DNA of 64,000 bases from Prunella strophiata. Lineage: Eukaryota > Chordata > Aves > Passeriformes > Prunellidae. Both the position numbers and the translations under genes were made by a program. The DNA lies in NCBI GenBank assembly GCA_036583965.1, contig JAZBQD010000028.1, positions 3,100,001 through 3,164,000 of the forward strand, in the 5' to 3' direction. The notes beneath the pieces were generated by a model, which had not been told where the DNA came from, ran no database searches, and was given only the letters and a program-made list of their open reading frames with translations. Numbering within the stretch: position 1 is the stretch's first letter; each line of letters starts with the position of its first letter. This document shows, piece by piece, positions 1-15,475 of the stretch.

Positions 1-3037
<3,037 letters not shown>

Positions 3038-6000
3038 TCATAAATCCTTTAAGGGCAGTTTATAGCATGGTTTTACCATCTAGGCCAAAACCCTGTAGTT
3101 TACGTAGGTTTCAGTACACTTTTAATTAATAAAAGCACATACCATGAAGCAGATGGATAAAATGTAACATTTCTGCTACAACTTTCATATGCCAGGAAAA
3201 TAATTTGGAAAATGGTTCCCTACCAAATTGTGGTTTATTAAAAATTTATAGAAATATCTGAAATCTTTTCAGCTGTCGTTTCATTAGGAACAAGTTCTTC
3301 TTCAGGCACTTTCTAAAGAATCTCTCTCCTAGGGCAATATTGTGCAAGCAACATATCTGTACTTCTCATAAGCTCTAATAAAAGCACACAATCCACAGAA
3401 CAAAACAGCACAAATCCATTTTGGGTGTGCCCAGCACCATAACCTAGGGAATGAAATTGCACTTGGTTGGAAAATCCTTGGAGTCAGAAAATTACTTTCT
3501 GTTTGCAACACCACAAGTCAGTGAAAAGAGGAGCAATTCAAAACACAGCTGAATGATTTTTTCAAGTGAAGCAGTGATGTCTGCTTTCTTCATAGCTGGT
3601 GATTTTCTGTTCTTTTCTCAAGACCCCAATTTCTTTTTCTTGCAGGTTGAGCAATGCATGGAGAAAGAATTAATTCCTGCTCTTTCCCATCTGTAGCTAT
3701 GAAAAATTCACATGGAAAACCAGATACAGAAGAAACATTAGATTGCTCTTTAGTCGTAAGAGCTAATTACTGTGCTACTCAGTTATTCAAAGCTGCTGTT
3801 TACCTCATTTTGAAAAAAAAAATCACTTTGGAATTTTATATCTCAGATCCTTACACTGATACTCTCAATTCTAGTCACACAGATTTATTAATCAACCCCC
3901 TGATGTACCTTAATTTCTGTATGTATCTACAGTCTTGTAATCCACATTTGACAGAGATAACAATCTTCCCTTCAGCACCATGTCAAAAACTTTTAGGGGC
4001 TTCAAGGGAAGCCTCATATCTAACTGGATATGAGGTGCAAGATGTACTCATTAGTGTATTTTGTTAATTACAATTGGTTAATAGTAAAATTTAATGTTGA
4101 GGATATCTTACTACAAGCCTTCAAGTAGTAACACTGCATGAGGAAATTATTAAACTACCCCGAGCTGGGAGTTGTAAATAGGATTCAGTGACATTTTATG
4201 TGACAAAGACCTTCAAAACTCAAACCTCTTCCATGAACTTCTAGGTCACCTACCTATTTTAGTGTGTGCAAAAAGACACTGCAGGGAAAATCCAAAGTGT
4301 TTGTTTTTCCCAGCTGGTAACCCCAGTGGGGTACAAGGTTGAGTAACAGTGTGTATCAATATAACATGACATCTGCCTTTCAGGGACCTTTGCTAGGAGA
4401 TGTCTGTGACACAGATCTGTCTGTGACTGCACAGAGACCTGCTAATACAAGGAGCTGTGCAAAGAGAGGGGGAGCCCAAATTATTAGAACTGTTTCAGTT
4501 GACAGCATCAAGCTATCAAAAATACTGATGTGTTTTCTCACATAACAGATGCGTGCAGTCATATGTGATTTTTTTTCTTCACACCAATAACATTCACTTC
4601 TTTTAAGAGACTACTTATCGGGGAAAAGGAAAGATAAAAACAAAGTTTCAAAATTCTTTGGAAATGCACACAATCCTCTTTCCCACTAGCACAGGATGAT
4701 GTCTAGATTGCAGTTTATTCTTCACAGCAAAATGAAGTGAAAGCTAGAAGACTAGAATGTGTTTTTAGAAAGTAAGAATTGGGCCCTCCAAGTGCCCTAA
4801 CAAATTAGTGCATCATTCAATAGAGTTAATTTATTATGTCATCCAGCTGCTCCTGGAAATGCTGTGACTACCTTAGTGAAAACCTTCTCTGTGTGTGCCC
4901 CATCGACACTACTTGGACACCTCCCCTTGAAATTTCACACACTTGCAGTCAGCCCTTGTCACAGTGGAAATGCTCTGGCTGAGTGTGTAGCTAAGGATTT
5001 ATCTGCTTCAGTTTACTTAGCAGAGAAACATTTGTACTTGTTGTCTGATAAAAAAGATTTGTGCATTCTTAGTTTTACTGTCAGTTGAATCAAAGCACAG
5101 CTTTTGCAACCAGCTGGAAACTGTGGAACTATTCAGACTAAATAAAGATTTGGTTTATAGTCTAATTTTTTATAAGGTGTAGAGAATCAGTTTTTGTCTG
5201 GCTGTCTAGACTTTGTAAATTTACATTCCACTATCCTTTCTTGGGGATTTTCAGTTCACAGTTTATCTGAAAAGTAATATATCCTAAAAATGAAAAGCAG
5301 ATTGAAACAGATTATAATGTCATGTAGCCCATCACAGGGCCTGAATCATTATTATTTGGTGATCATTATCAGCAACAATGATACACAGACAGAAAACAAC
5401 ATGTCAGTGTTTTATATAGTTTTCTCTAATATTACTTTCCAGCTCACTTGTAAATACAGAAAAAAAATGAAAAAGGAAATTATTGCCTCACTTTTACTCA
5501 AATATTTTGGGGAAAAGTTTAGAACAATTTCAGCTTCTTTAATAAATATCAATGGGATTCATACTCAAACTCAATTAAAATAAATTTAAAAATCACTCTG
5601 CTACTTCTTGGTTGACTGAAAGAGCACTTCAGTTCCAATGTGCCCAGGACAGCTCCAGAAATGCAGAATGCTCCTCTGCCAGGTCTCAGCCTATCCCTGG
5701 CACAAGTGTTGGCTGTGCCAGCCACTGGGATGTTTTTATCTTGTCCACTACTCCCTGCTGCAAATGTAGCTCATGGAGCAAGCTAAGTGGCACAAATGAC
5801 TGTGTCTCACAAGAGCACATTCCCTGCTCCCTGTTTTGGCTCCTGCAGCCTGGCACAAGGCACTGGCAGAGGGCAGAACACACCTGCAGTTACCTGTGGG
5901 GTGGGGATCTTATCATCCACAGGAAAGCAAAACAGGAAATTTTACACAGAGTAACCTTTTAGAAAAGCTACAGCAGGATTTAAATGGCCACTTTATCCCT

Positions 6001-7433
6001 ATTGATCCCATCCTGAAAACAGGAACTCTTACCAGTCAGATTTACCTATGCATACAGAGACACAGCTGAAAGGTAGCAGTAGCTGCTGCACAGCTCTTTT
6101 CCATTTTTTTCATTTGGGAAGTGCAGAAACATAGGTTGGATCTAGGATATCTTGTGCTGTTAAAAACCTTAATTTGAGGTGGGAAATGCCAAAGCTCAGT
6201 ATTATGCTGGGAGCTCACTGAGTCATATGGTAGCCACCAGAAAATCCTTTTGCAGTCAAGTGCTACTTTTTGAAAAGCTGAAATTATTATGGAAAGCATC
6301 TTTATTGTTCAATAATTCTTCCACCAAAATGGTACATAAAAATGTAAATTTCAAGAAATAATTCACTGCTTTAAATATTTATGGACACAGTTGGTTAAAC
6401 TGCCATAAAGGCACTCAAATGTTTCAAGCACTTTCAGCTGTCATAGTATTTCAATATGTAAAGATATGCATTTTTCTTATTTATTTCACCTGAATCTCAG
6501 ACTTTTCCATTTAAAGTATAAGATGATTAAAATCTCCTATAAACTATATATTTTACAGATAATTGGCATGTACAATCTCCCTTCTAGGAAAGGTCCCCTA
6601 ATAGCTGTGCACTAGGCAAGGCTGGCACGTGAGCTGTGGTACTAGAAAACCTGGAAATGCCAAAGGAAGTGAGAAACAGAGTCAGTTGTAACTTGGACAT
6701 AAGAAAACTGAAATTACAGCGACAGAAAACATCTCACCCCAACAGCTATCATTCAAATAAGTGTAACTCTCTGGCCAGTCTGCCACTCTGTTCTTAAACA
6801 CAAATTAATTTCAGGTCCAGGTGGCTTCTTAGTGCAATGCCAAGTGATAAATGGCAGAACCTTTATTACTGCTTGGGGTTTGGGGGAAGAAAGAAAAGCA
6901 ATTGTCTTAAGGAACTTAAAATGAGGATTTCTCTCTGTGAGCTGAAATGTATAAGCTAATACATACATTATTAATTTATTCCTTTTTTTCCTTTGTGTTT
7001 GTTATTAACCTAAATAAATAATATATCACTCTAGGCAGAACTCGCATACTGGGGGAAGCAAATGGTCTAAAATTCAGCAGTCACATACAGGTGCAAAGTC
7101 CTTCAGGATGGGGTTTAGGTGTGAGCCAGAGCTCCTGACAGATCAGACCTCCCCTTGTCTGGCCACAGGGCAGGCATGGCCCTGGCTGAGGAGCACAGGG
7201 CACCCCAAGGGCACACCTGGAGGGGTGCAGGTGCAGGATGAGCCTGCAGCCAGCACCTGGGTGATGGGCAGTGCCACCTCAGACATGGCCCAGGCACAGT
7301 GTCCCTCCTGCCACTGCTGGCACCAGGGCAGCCTGTGCCCATCTGGCTGACCCCTTCCACGGGCATTGCATGCAGGGCAGTACTGAGCCTTCCAGAGAAC
7401 CCCAGAGATTCTTCTATCTGCACCCCAGGGCTT

Positions 7434-7464
7434 TTTATTTACCTTTAAAATTTATTTACCTTTA
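7434..7464. repeat. Short 14-bp direct duplication
   Basis: TTTATTTACCTTTA occurs at 7434-7447 and again at 7451-7464, a 17-bp period. It is a local slippage-type duplication. Confidence 0.7.
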
Positions 7465-7633
7465 TTTACACACTGAAAATTAGAGCCACCTTTTAATGGA
7501 TTTCCTGATGTGTGGTGCATTGTCTGATCTTCATAGCTGTAAATTTACCCCAGCCTCTCCCAAAGAAAAATAACCAACTATTGACACCACATGCAAGAAA
7601 CATGAATAATGCTCAGTGTTTCAGCCATTAAAC

Positions 7634-7653
7634 AAAAAAAAAAAAAAAAAAAA
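7634..7653. repeat. Poly(A) run, 20 bases
   Basis: Twenty uninterrupted A bases. It may be a simple homopolymer or the tail of an old retroposed copy; I could not recognise a source transcript upstream or a clear target-site duplication. Confidence 0.9.
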
Positions 7654-8478
7654 GAGCATATTATACTGTCAATGAAACCCATATCCTCATCTTTATTAAC
7701 TACAGTGGTTTGTCTATTCTGACTTCATCTGCTTGCTAATTAAGCAGAAGTTTGCTTTGCATATCAATTTTTAATACCCCTCTTTTCAGTTAAGTGAGAG
7801 TTGCAGCAGCCAGCTTGTTCAATTAAAAGCAGCTCTGACCTAGTTCCATGCAAAATCAATAGAAAGCATGGAATTCTCAAAAACCATCTAAAATTTAGGG
7901 AAGACATGGCTGGACTGCTTCTTGGGTTCATGGAGCACATTTCTGTGAACAGTTTAGGGCTTTTTTTGTTTTATGTGGTAAAATCCAGGGGAGATCACAT
8001 TGGCCTGCTACAGACACCCAAGGGAGGGGAAGAGGGATTGCTGAGGAAAATGCTTTTAGTTGATTTTCTGTGGCTGTCCCAAACCTGCTAAGTGTGCAAT
8101 CCTGCTTAGGAAAGCAAGGCAGAAAAAGAAAAGGCCACAGTATAACTAACTGAAGACTAATAAAAGAAGGGATATATTTATAGCAAAATATTTATACCAT
8201 AGATTTATCAGCCAAGGCTTCAGAACAAAAATATTCAATGAAAATTATGAAAGTTATAATCTGGTTGAAAAAATAGAATGGAATTCTTTAAGTTTCAATG
8301 AACTTCAGCTAGCAGTATTAGTCCCTTTAAGGACAAATTTTTAAAAATTCACCATTGTAGGACATATTCAACATTATTTGATGTCCAATACTTAGAGAAA
8401 AAAATCCTCTTGTATATTTATTGAAATAAAGGAAAACCTGTTTTTACTATTACATAAGGGGAGACATTTTTCATTCCT

Positions 8479-8609
8479 AGAAGTGTTCAAAAAATGTGTG
8501 GATAAGGCACTTGAGGACATGATTTAATGTTGAACATGGTGGTGGTGCTGGGCTGACAGTTGTGACTCTTAGAGGTCTGTTCCACCCTTAATTCTAGGAT
8601 TCTGTGATT
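8479..8609 (+). mobile_element. CR1 LINE 3'-end fragment
   Basis: The segment reads like the 3' end of a bird CR1 non-LTR retrotransposon: a GAAGTGTTCAA start, then GAGGACATGRTTTA, TGGTGGTGCTGGGCTGACAG, CTTAGAGGTCTGTTCCA, and finally the ATTCTAGG-ATTCTGTG octamer pair typical of CR1 tails. It is 5'-truncated and noncoding, as most CR1 copies are, and it sits antisense to NYAP2. The match is from memory; the subfamily is not assigned. Confidence 0.85.
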
Positions 8610-11452
8610 GATCCAAGATGATCATATTTTGGCATATTTACAGAAGTGATGACAATCACCTGTTTCCAACAGGGCCATCATTATTTCTTAATTATTCACT
8701 CTGTGCTTGATCTTTTAAGTGTGCCTCTTCTGCTGCAAACCATATCACAGCTCCATCATCTGACCAAAGAGGTCACATCTGGAAGATATGCACTGTACTA
8801 AAGCAAATAAAAGCAGTGTCCTGGGACTCTCAATATTACATCAAATAGCAGACTATCAACAAGTTTTCTACTTAATTCAGACTAGTCACAATTACATAAT
8901 TAAGCAGAACACTTTATTATCTGACATTCACTGTACTTTTTATGATTTTCCTTTCAGACCTTGGAATGCTGGAAATTGGTGACTTGGACTTAGAAAAATC
9001 TTAACAGAAGCCTGTGTACTCTGATACCTTTTTGGGCAAAAAACCTAATTACAAGAACTCAAAGGGAATTCTGTTATTGCCTTCAACAGAGTAAGGGTTT
9101 TCCTTGCAGCAATTATCAGCTGGGGCTAGCCAGCCATGCTGATTCATATGAATGTATGGAATAGCTGATTATGGGTGCTGCAAACATTTACAAAGTTTAT
9201 GCACCCAGAACTGCTGATAATCCAGGCTGTGCTTTCAATTAAAAAACTAAGTGTGTGCACATACATACATTTCATACCCATAGGTGGGCATGAACAAGGT
9301 CTATGACTGTTTGCAGCAGATAGGATTTAAGTAGGAGAAGAAAGGAGCCTGAAAAGTCTGAGTGTGGCAGGCTTGTGAAACTTTGGTTTCACTGCCATCA
9401 GCCTTGGGCTCATTAGCAACACACATTGCACATAAGCACAGACTGCCCATGCCCACCCTAAACTCTATAATGATCAAAGAAAACTCTGTTAATGAAGCCT
9501 GTAATGAAACTGTGAAAATCAGTAAAGGTGGCCCAGCTGTTACCTGGCACTAGGTTTGAAGGGATGGTACCTGCTCTCACTTAAAGGCTTTCCTTCTCAG
9601 GCTCATTCACTTCACCTCTCACTCATTGTGTTATTCAGGTTTTTAAAATACACCCTTGATCTTTGAATGAGGACACAATGGTTTGATGGGTCCTGCACAC
9701 ACCCTAGTATGGCGAGAAATCATAAGGCAAGAGTGAGCCAAAAGAGCTGAAGTATACAGACATTTCAAGAGAAATGTTTTTGTAGAAAGTTCATGACCTT
9801 ATGTTTCAAAGCTTCACTTCAAAACCATCAATCTTTCATGGAAGTCCTGACTATATTAAACTTGTCAACACTCTTTTGTCAAGTTTTCTGTTGAAAAACA
9901 GCCTTTGAACTCTTTCAGGAGTTTGAATGTAAGGTTTTTCCATTTTCTGAACACTTTAATTTCTTCTAAAGAGTATGTTTTTTATCGAGATTCAGTAGTA
10001 AATTTTAGAAAATGAAGATATAGTAAAGAATATGGATTGTGGAAACTGGGGACAGAAACCCTCCCTTTTGTATGTGCACATAAAAATATCCATTTCAATG
10101 TTGAAGTAAAAATTAATTCTTTCCTGTCTATTTTGACTAGGGTTTAACTAGCTGTATGAAAAACATTTTTATTTATGTATTTCTCTTTATTTGCTTCATT
10201 AATAAATTAGAAAAATTGCCTTTCATTATTAGAGCACACATGCCAATTGCACAGCTCTCCTTTTAAGCAGCATGTTACCTGTAAAAGGGATCTTGACATT
10301 TCCTGGATACTGTCCTCATCTGAATTTTGCTCTCTCTTACAGAGCCAGGCACAAGCACCTAATGCTGCTGTGCAGCCTCTGTGCCTAGCTCTAGGTCAGG
10401 ATCCCAAGAAATATTTTCTCTGCAAGTAAATGCTTAAGATTCTTCCCTGTTACAGGATGAAACCTTTATGTCATTCTGGCTTTCTATGCATTTTATCAGA
10501 AGTAATTATTTTAGGCCCTCCCTTCTTTCTAATTAGAGGTTTCATTTTGTGAACTGGTTTCATTCTTGCTGGAAAAGCAACCGTGAAGCCATGCCAGCAC
10601 AGACTTCCGCTGCTGAGGAAATAAGTAGAATTGCAGATGGTCTTGTAAGAGCTCTGGCTGAGGTCTGTGCTTGCAAGGCCTCACAATTATTGCCTTCACA
10701 AGTGTGCAGAGCAGCTACTGTGGCTGGCACAAGGCTCTCTGTCTGTGTCACAGCACATGCAAACTACATACAAATTACACAAACATTGCTGGAGCAGTAA
10801 ACTAGCTACAGGTTTCCTGGAAGAAGGTACTTTTTGAGTCATGAATTCAAATTCACACACAAAAATAAAGTAATTGCCATCTTCAGTAAAATTAAACACA
10901 CAGCTTCTCTCTTTCAGATGAGTAGTTACAAGAACAATGGTTCTCCTTACTCATTCTTCAATGCCAGATAAAGTGCTAATTGCATGTTACTGTTTTAACA
11001 ATAAAATAATTATTAGGAATGGATAATTCTATTCAAAGGAGTGAAAGGAACATGAACCTTCGCATCAAATTGAATGTAAAGGAACCTGATTCTTTAATAT
11101 GCATGTTTATCCTCACAATTATTTCCTCAGTGTTCCTGTACTTTTCATCTTATCTATACCTAGCATGTTAGTACACCCCAGCAATTTCATAGTTTGATAT
11201 TTGAATCATTTACATGTATAGCCTAAATAAAATCATTTCTAACACTTAGATTTTTGTTATTACTGATAGAGTCTTGGAAGGCTGAGAGAAAATTTCAGGG
11301 GAAGCACATCTACTTCTCCTCCATTATGAACCCCAGACTCTTTATCAGAAAATTATCTCTTCTCCCAAGCAACTGATGAAAGCAAATGAGGAAATGGCCT
11401 CAGTCTGGACCAGGGGCCAGTGTTTTTTCACAGATCAGTAAGGTAAAAGCAT

Positions 11453-11512
11453 TTTAAGAAATATAAAGAGTTATAAATATATAACTCTTTATATTTAAGA
11501 AATATAAAGAGT
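11453..11512. repeat. AT-rich inverted repeat nested in a 19-bp direct repeat
   Basis: Two identical 19-bp copies of TTTAAGAAATATAAAGAGT lie at 11453-11471 and 11494-11512. Within them, a perfect 17-bp inverted repeat pairs 11459-11475 with 11480-11496 around a 4-base loop (AATA). The unit therefore forms a strong AT-rich hairpin with a third arm copy beside it. No coding role is evident. Confidence 0.85.
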
Positions 11513-14500
11513 CAGAGATACCAGATTTTGGAAGTAAGGGAATAAACCTAGTTTCTCCCTTTACTCCCCACAAAGTTCCCACCATTTTCTCTCATATCAC
11601 AGAGGTTCTACAGCTCTGTCACTGTAAGAACAGATAAGGCATTTAATTAAACCTTTTGCCTTGTAAAGATGCAATAACAGCAGCTCAAGAAACCATTGAA
11701 TCAGTTTTCAGATCATAAGCTGGTGTGCAAAAGCATTTAATTTAACAGTGACCTCAGGCAGCTCCTCTAGCTATGATGTAGATAGTCCAGTTAATGAAGA
11801 AAAAAATAATACAAGTTTTGTTTGCAAAACTGTTTTTTTCTCTTGTGATTAATTTTGAGGAAATTCTTATGATTTGCTCTGTTTGAAACTTGTGCAGTAT
11901 TTCACCATCCTAAAGTTCACAGTCCCTTGGTGGTGGTGTGATCTGGGTGGTTTTGATTACTTTTCCTAAACAACACTGAGATCTCCTTCCCTGTGATTTG
12001 GTTTAAGAGACTTAAATACTATCTCTATACACTTGTCCATGGAAAATGTCAAATGGGGTTCAAAGTGCTTTATGAACACTGTGCTTTACAATAAACACAG
12101 ACCTTCCCACTAATCTCTAGTTTTACTTTTAGGACTCAACAAACAAAAGCACACTTGAATCCTAATGCAAAGAAAATCAGTCTCTTAATTCAGAAAAAGA
12201 TTCATTTCCAGGTCCAATGCTTGGTTATAAAGAGAAGTTCTGAAATAGCTGGCAGCTCGTGCTCTCAGGCCACTGGCACTGTCAGCCCAGCCAGCTTCAT
12301 CCCATGTGTCTGTGCCAACTTCCTGAGTGAAGGAAACATAAATAACCCTGCACCATTCTATTAAATCAAAGCACTTCCACTCCTATCCTCCTTTTTTTTT
12401 TCCTTAGTTCTTTCACAATAGGACCTGATACCCTTCACTGACACCACATCCCCTGAAAAAAACAGAGTGGGAAATTTTAAGAAAATGTATTTAACAGTTT
12501 TGTTGAAGCCAATACATGCTTATGGAAAACCTCACCAGATTATTAAGCATTTCTTGCCATTAAGATTGAGCACCCATAAGTTGGTCATAAATTGTGTGGT
12601 CCTGCTTGAAACAGAAAGGCAATAAACTCTCCAATTCAGAGTTCTGCTGTATCACTGCACCATTTTGAATACAAGCTGTTCTAGTCACAAAGGACACATT
12701 TATTTTCTTGAAGGCAGAGACACAGATGGTATAAACTGGAGTACCTCTCCTGATTTCAAATAAAAAGCAGTGATTTATAAGTGCTGAGGATTTGGTCTAA
12801 AGGTCAAGATATTTCTCTGGCTTAGAAAGCTCTGTTCAGGAGAGTGGGGAAAATCAATGGCACTTAAAACTGAGAACCTATTATCATTATCCACGTCCTT
12901 AAGTGCAGCACATGTTCCTTTGCTTATTTACAATATAGTGAACTGGGTGCCAGTAAGTGAATTTAAGGCATTTTTCACCCTCTATTTTTGACAACTTTCA
13001 GAATCTCACATCTTACTGTACATTAAACCTAAAGAGAATGTCTTTTTCCTTTCTTTACCTGAAAACATCTTTTACTTGAAATAGAACAGAGAGAGAATAA
13101 CTTTATCTCTTTTTCACCCCTTACAAGTTTATTTCTTCTTCAGAAAAAGAAGTTTTATCAAGCAGTCAAGTAATATAAACAGAAGGAATAAATAAATCTG
13201 TATACATCAATCAGAAACAGCAGCTGTTTCCAGAAAAACCTGAGCAATTATTTATGAAATTATGTCTTCTTGAATGCTTCTGCATACCCTCAGAATCCCA
13301 GGAGGGCCTGATTTCCTGATGAGCCTAAATTGCTGAATTAGAAGATGAGACAATGCCATGGTACCAATTAGCAAAAGTATTGCATATTGTCTCAAAATGC
13401 TTGTTTTCTGTTTTAAAAACTGCATCTAACAAAGACATTCCTTCGTCCTAAGCATGGAGGAACATCCCACCATCAATGTCTTGGATGACTTTAAAATGGC
13501 CATACTCATTTTTGTGTGAAAGCAGCAAGGCAGTAAACACACAGCATGTATTTCAATCAAGGAACAGGTGCCCATTGATTTATCCATTGGAAACAAGTTC
13601 TTAAACCTGACATTACCCTTAGTGCTGAGAAAGAATGGAATTACTGTCCCACAATGAAAAATGGGGCAGTGAGGGTGGAGTTGTGGCATGGAATTATCAT
13701 GCTGGGATGTGCGAGGTGCCACGGGGCTGCTGTGGGTGCTTCCACACATTTCCCCTTTGCACCTTTGCTTTGCAGCTCACTGCTCCCCCTTTAGACTAAA
13801 CAAGCCCAGGTGAAATGATATTTTCCTGCCTTTTGTGGGCTTAGCTGAAAGACCTTACTGACACATTATGATTTTTCTTTCCATTTATTGTCTGTGATTG
13901 CTAATTGGGAGAACACATGTCAGCTTCAAGAAGAGCCTCCAGCTGGCCAGATTAGCTGATCAAGCCCAAAATACTTAGTCCAGTGTATGCCTTCCTTTGC
14001 TAGGGATCTAAGGACTACTGAGGAAGGACAACAGCAGGCATGACTGAAGCAGCACTCAAGACCACTGGACTGCAAAGTGAATCTTGTTTTTCCCCAGAAA
14101 TTTGGCTCCTGAAGGATGCTGACCACAGCTGGTCATCCCCATGTGTACACTTGAGGCATTTTCAGCTCTGTCCCACAACATGGCACAGCCCCCACAGACC
14201 TGTCCCTTAGGGGAGACAGAGTTCCCCCAAGGTGACCCCAGCAGATCATGACCTTTGTGGGTGCAGGTGTCCACAGTTCTTGCCCCAAGGAGCACCTGCA
14301 GAAAGTGTTTCTGATGCTGCAGCTCCTTGGCTTACTGATATCTTGGTAGGTCAGAATAGATGTAGCCAGGTAGCCCTCTTGGGGTTTGACAAAATGGAAT
14401 GAACTGTGGTAAGATCATATCCTTCCAGGGGTGGACAAGTGTCATTCTCTTCAAAGCTGGTGTTCTCTTTACCTTTTCCTCTGGCACTTTCCCCTGCTCC

Positions 14501-15071
14501 CATGAAGTGTTTGCTTTCAGACCTACTTTCAGGACTGTCAAATGAGATGTGACTGTTTTGATCACCTCATTTAATCCCACACATATCATGGCTCATCAGG
14601 TTACAAAATCTTACTATTATGGAAATGGATGCTTCTTCAGTGATGGAGAAATCAGTACACCTCTGGCTGAAAGGTTCAGGAATAACTGAAAAGCTGTGGC
14701 TGTCTCATTAGACTGAATACAGCATTCATACTGCATAGAGCCAATTGCTACAATGCAGAAAAAGGAATAGAGAATTAGGCTGACATCCCTTTGCATAAAA
14801 GTATGGAAAAAATATTAACCTAGAGGTTAGAAATGAGGTAGGCATTCAAATAGTCTCTAATGCTAAAAGTAGTGTAGCAGTGCAGCTGTGCAGTAGTTGA
14901 GCAATGGATGCAATGAAGTATCTATAATGGTTTTTATGGCCAGCCTCATCTTGCAGGCAAGCTTTTTCTCTTCACAACAGAGGCTGAACAGGTATACAAA
15001 TCAGAAGGTATGCACACAATGCCATCCCAATCCCACCCTGCTTCAGCCAACATTTCTCATCCTAACTCTGT

Positions 15072-15157
15072 CAGATATATTGATATATTTCAGATATATT
15101 GATATATTTCAGAGATATGTCAGATATATTGATATATTTCTGTCAGAAATATATCAA
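15072..15157. repeat. 19-bp tandem repeat ending in a near-perfect palindrome
   Basis: The unit CAGATATATTGATATATTT occurs at 15072-15090, 15091-15109 and 15121-15139, the third copy set off by an 11-base partial unit. The last copy runs into a perfect 14-bp inverted repeat, 15129-15142 against 15144-15157, with one base between the arms. A CR1 fragment begins about 170 bp downstream. Confidence 0.85.
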
Positions 15158-15324
15158 CTGAAATCCTGCCCTGTGTCCCTCATTCTGGACCTAATGCTTG
15201 AAGACAGAGGTTAAATGGGCCCACATGGGGTGAATTTTCATCATTTTCATTCATCTCCCAAACTCTGTTCTCCATCACCCTGTCCTATCTAACAAGGAAC
15301 CCAAAGCTGACTGAGAAACACAGC

Positions 15325-15475
15325 ATGACCTGGATTTAAGGGACCTTAAAGATCATCTAGTTTCAACCTCCCTGCCACAGGCTGGGGTGCCATTCACTAG
15401 ATCACACTGCTCAGGGCCCCATCCAATCTGGCCTTGTACTGCCAGGGATGGGACATTCAATACTTCTCTGGGATT
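15325..15475 (-). mobile_element. CR1 LINE 3'-end fragment
   Basis: On the plus strand this shows the reverse complement of a CR1 3' region: AAGGGACCTTAAAGATCATCTAG, CAACCTCCCTGCCACAGGC, CACTAGATCACACTGCTCAGGGCCCCATCCAA, CTGGCCTTG and GGGATGGGACATTCA. The terminal octamer repeat is eroded. The fragment is 5'-truncated and noncoding, and lies in the same direction as NYAP2. Boundaries are approximate. Confidence 0.85.
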
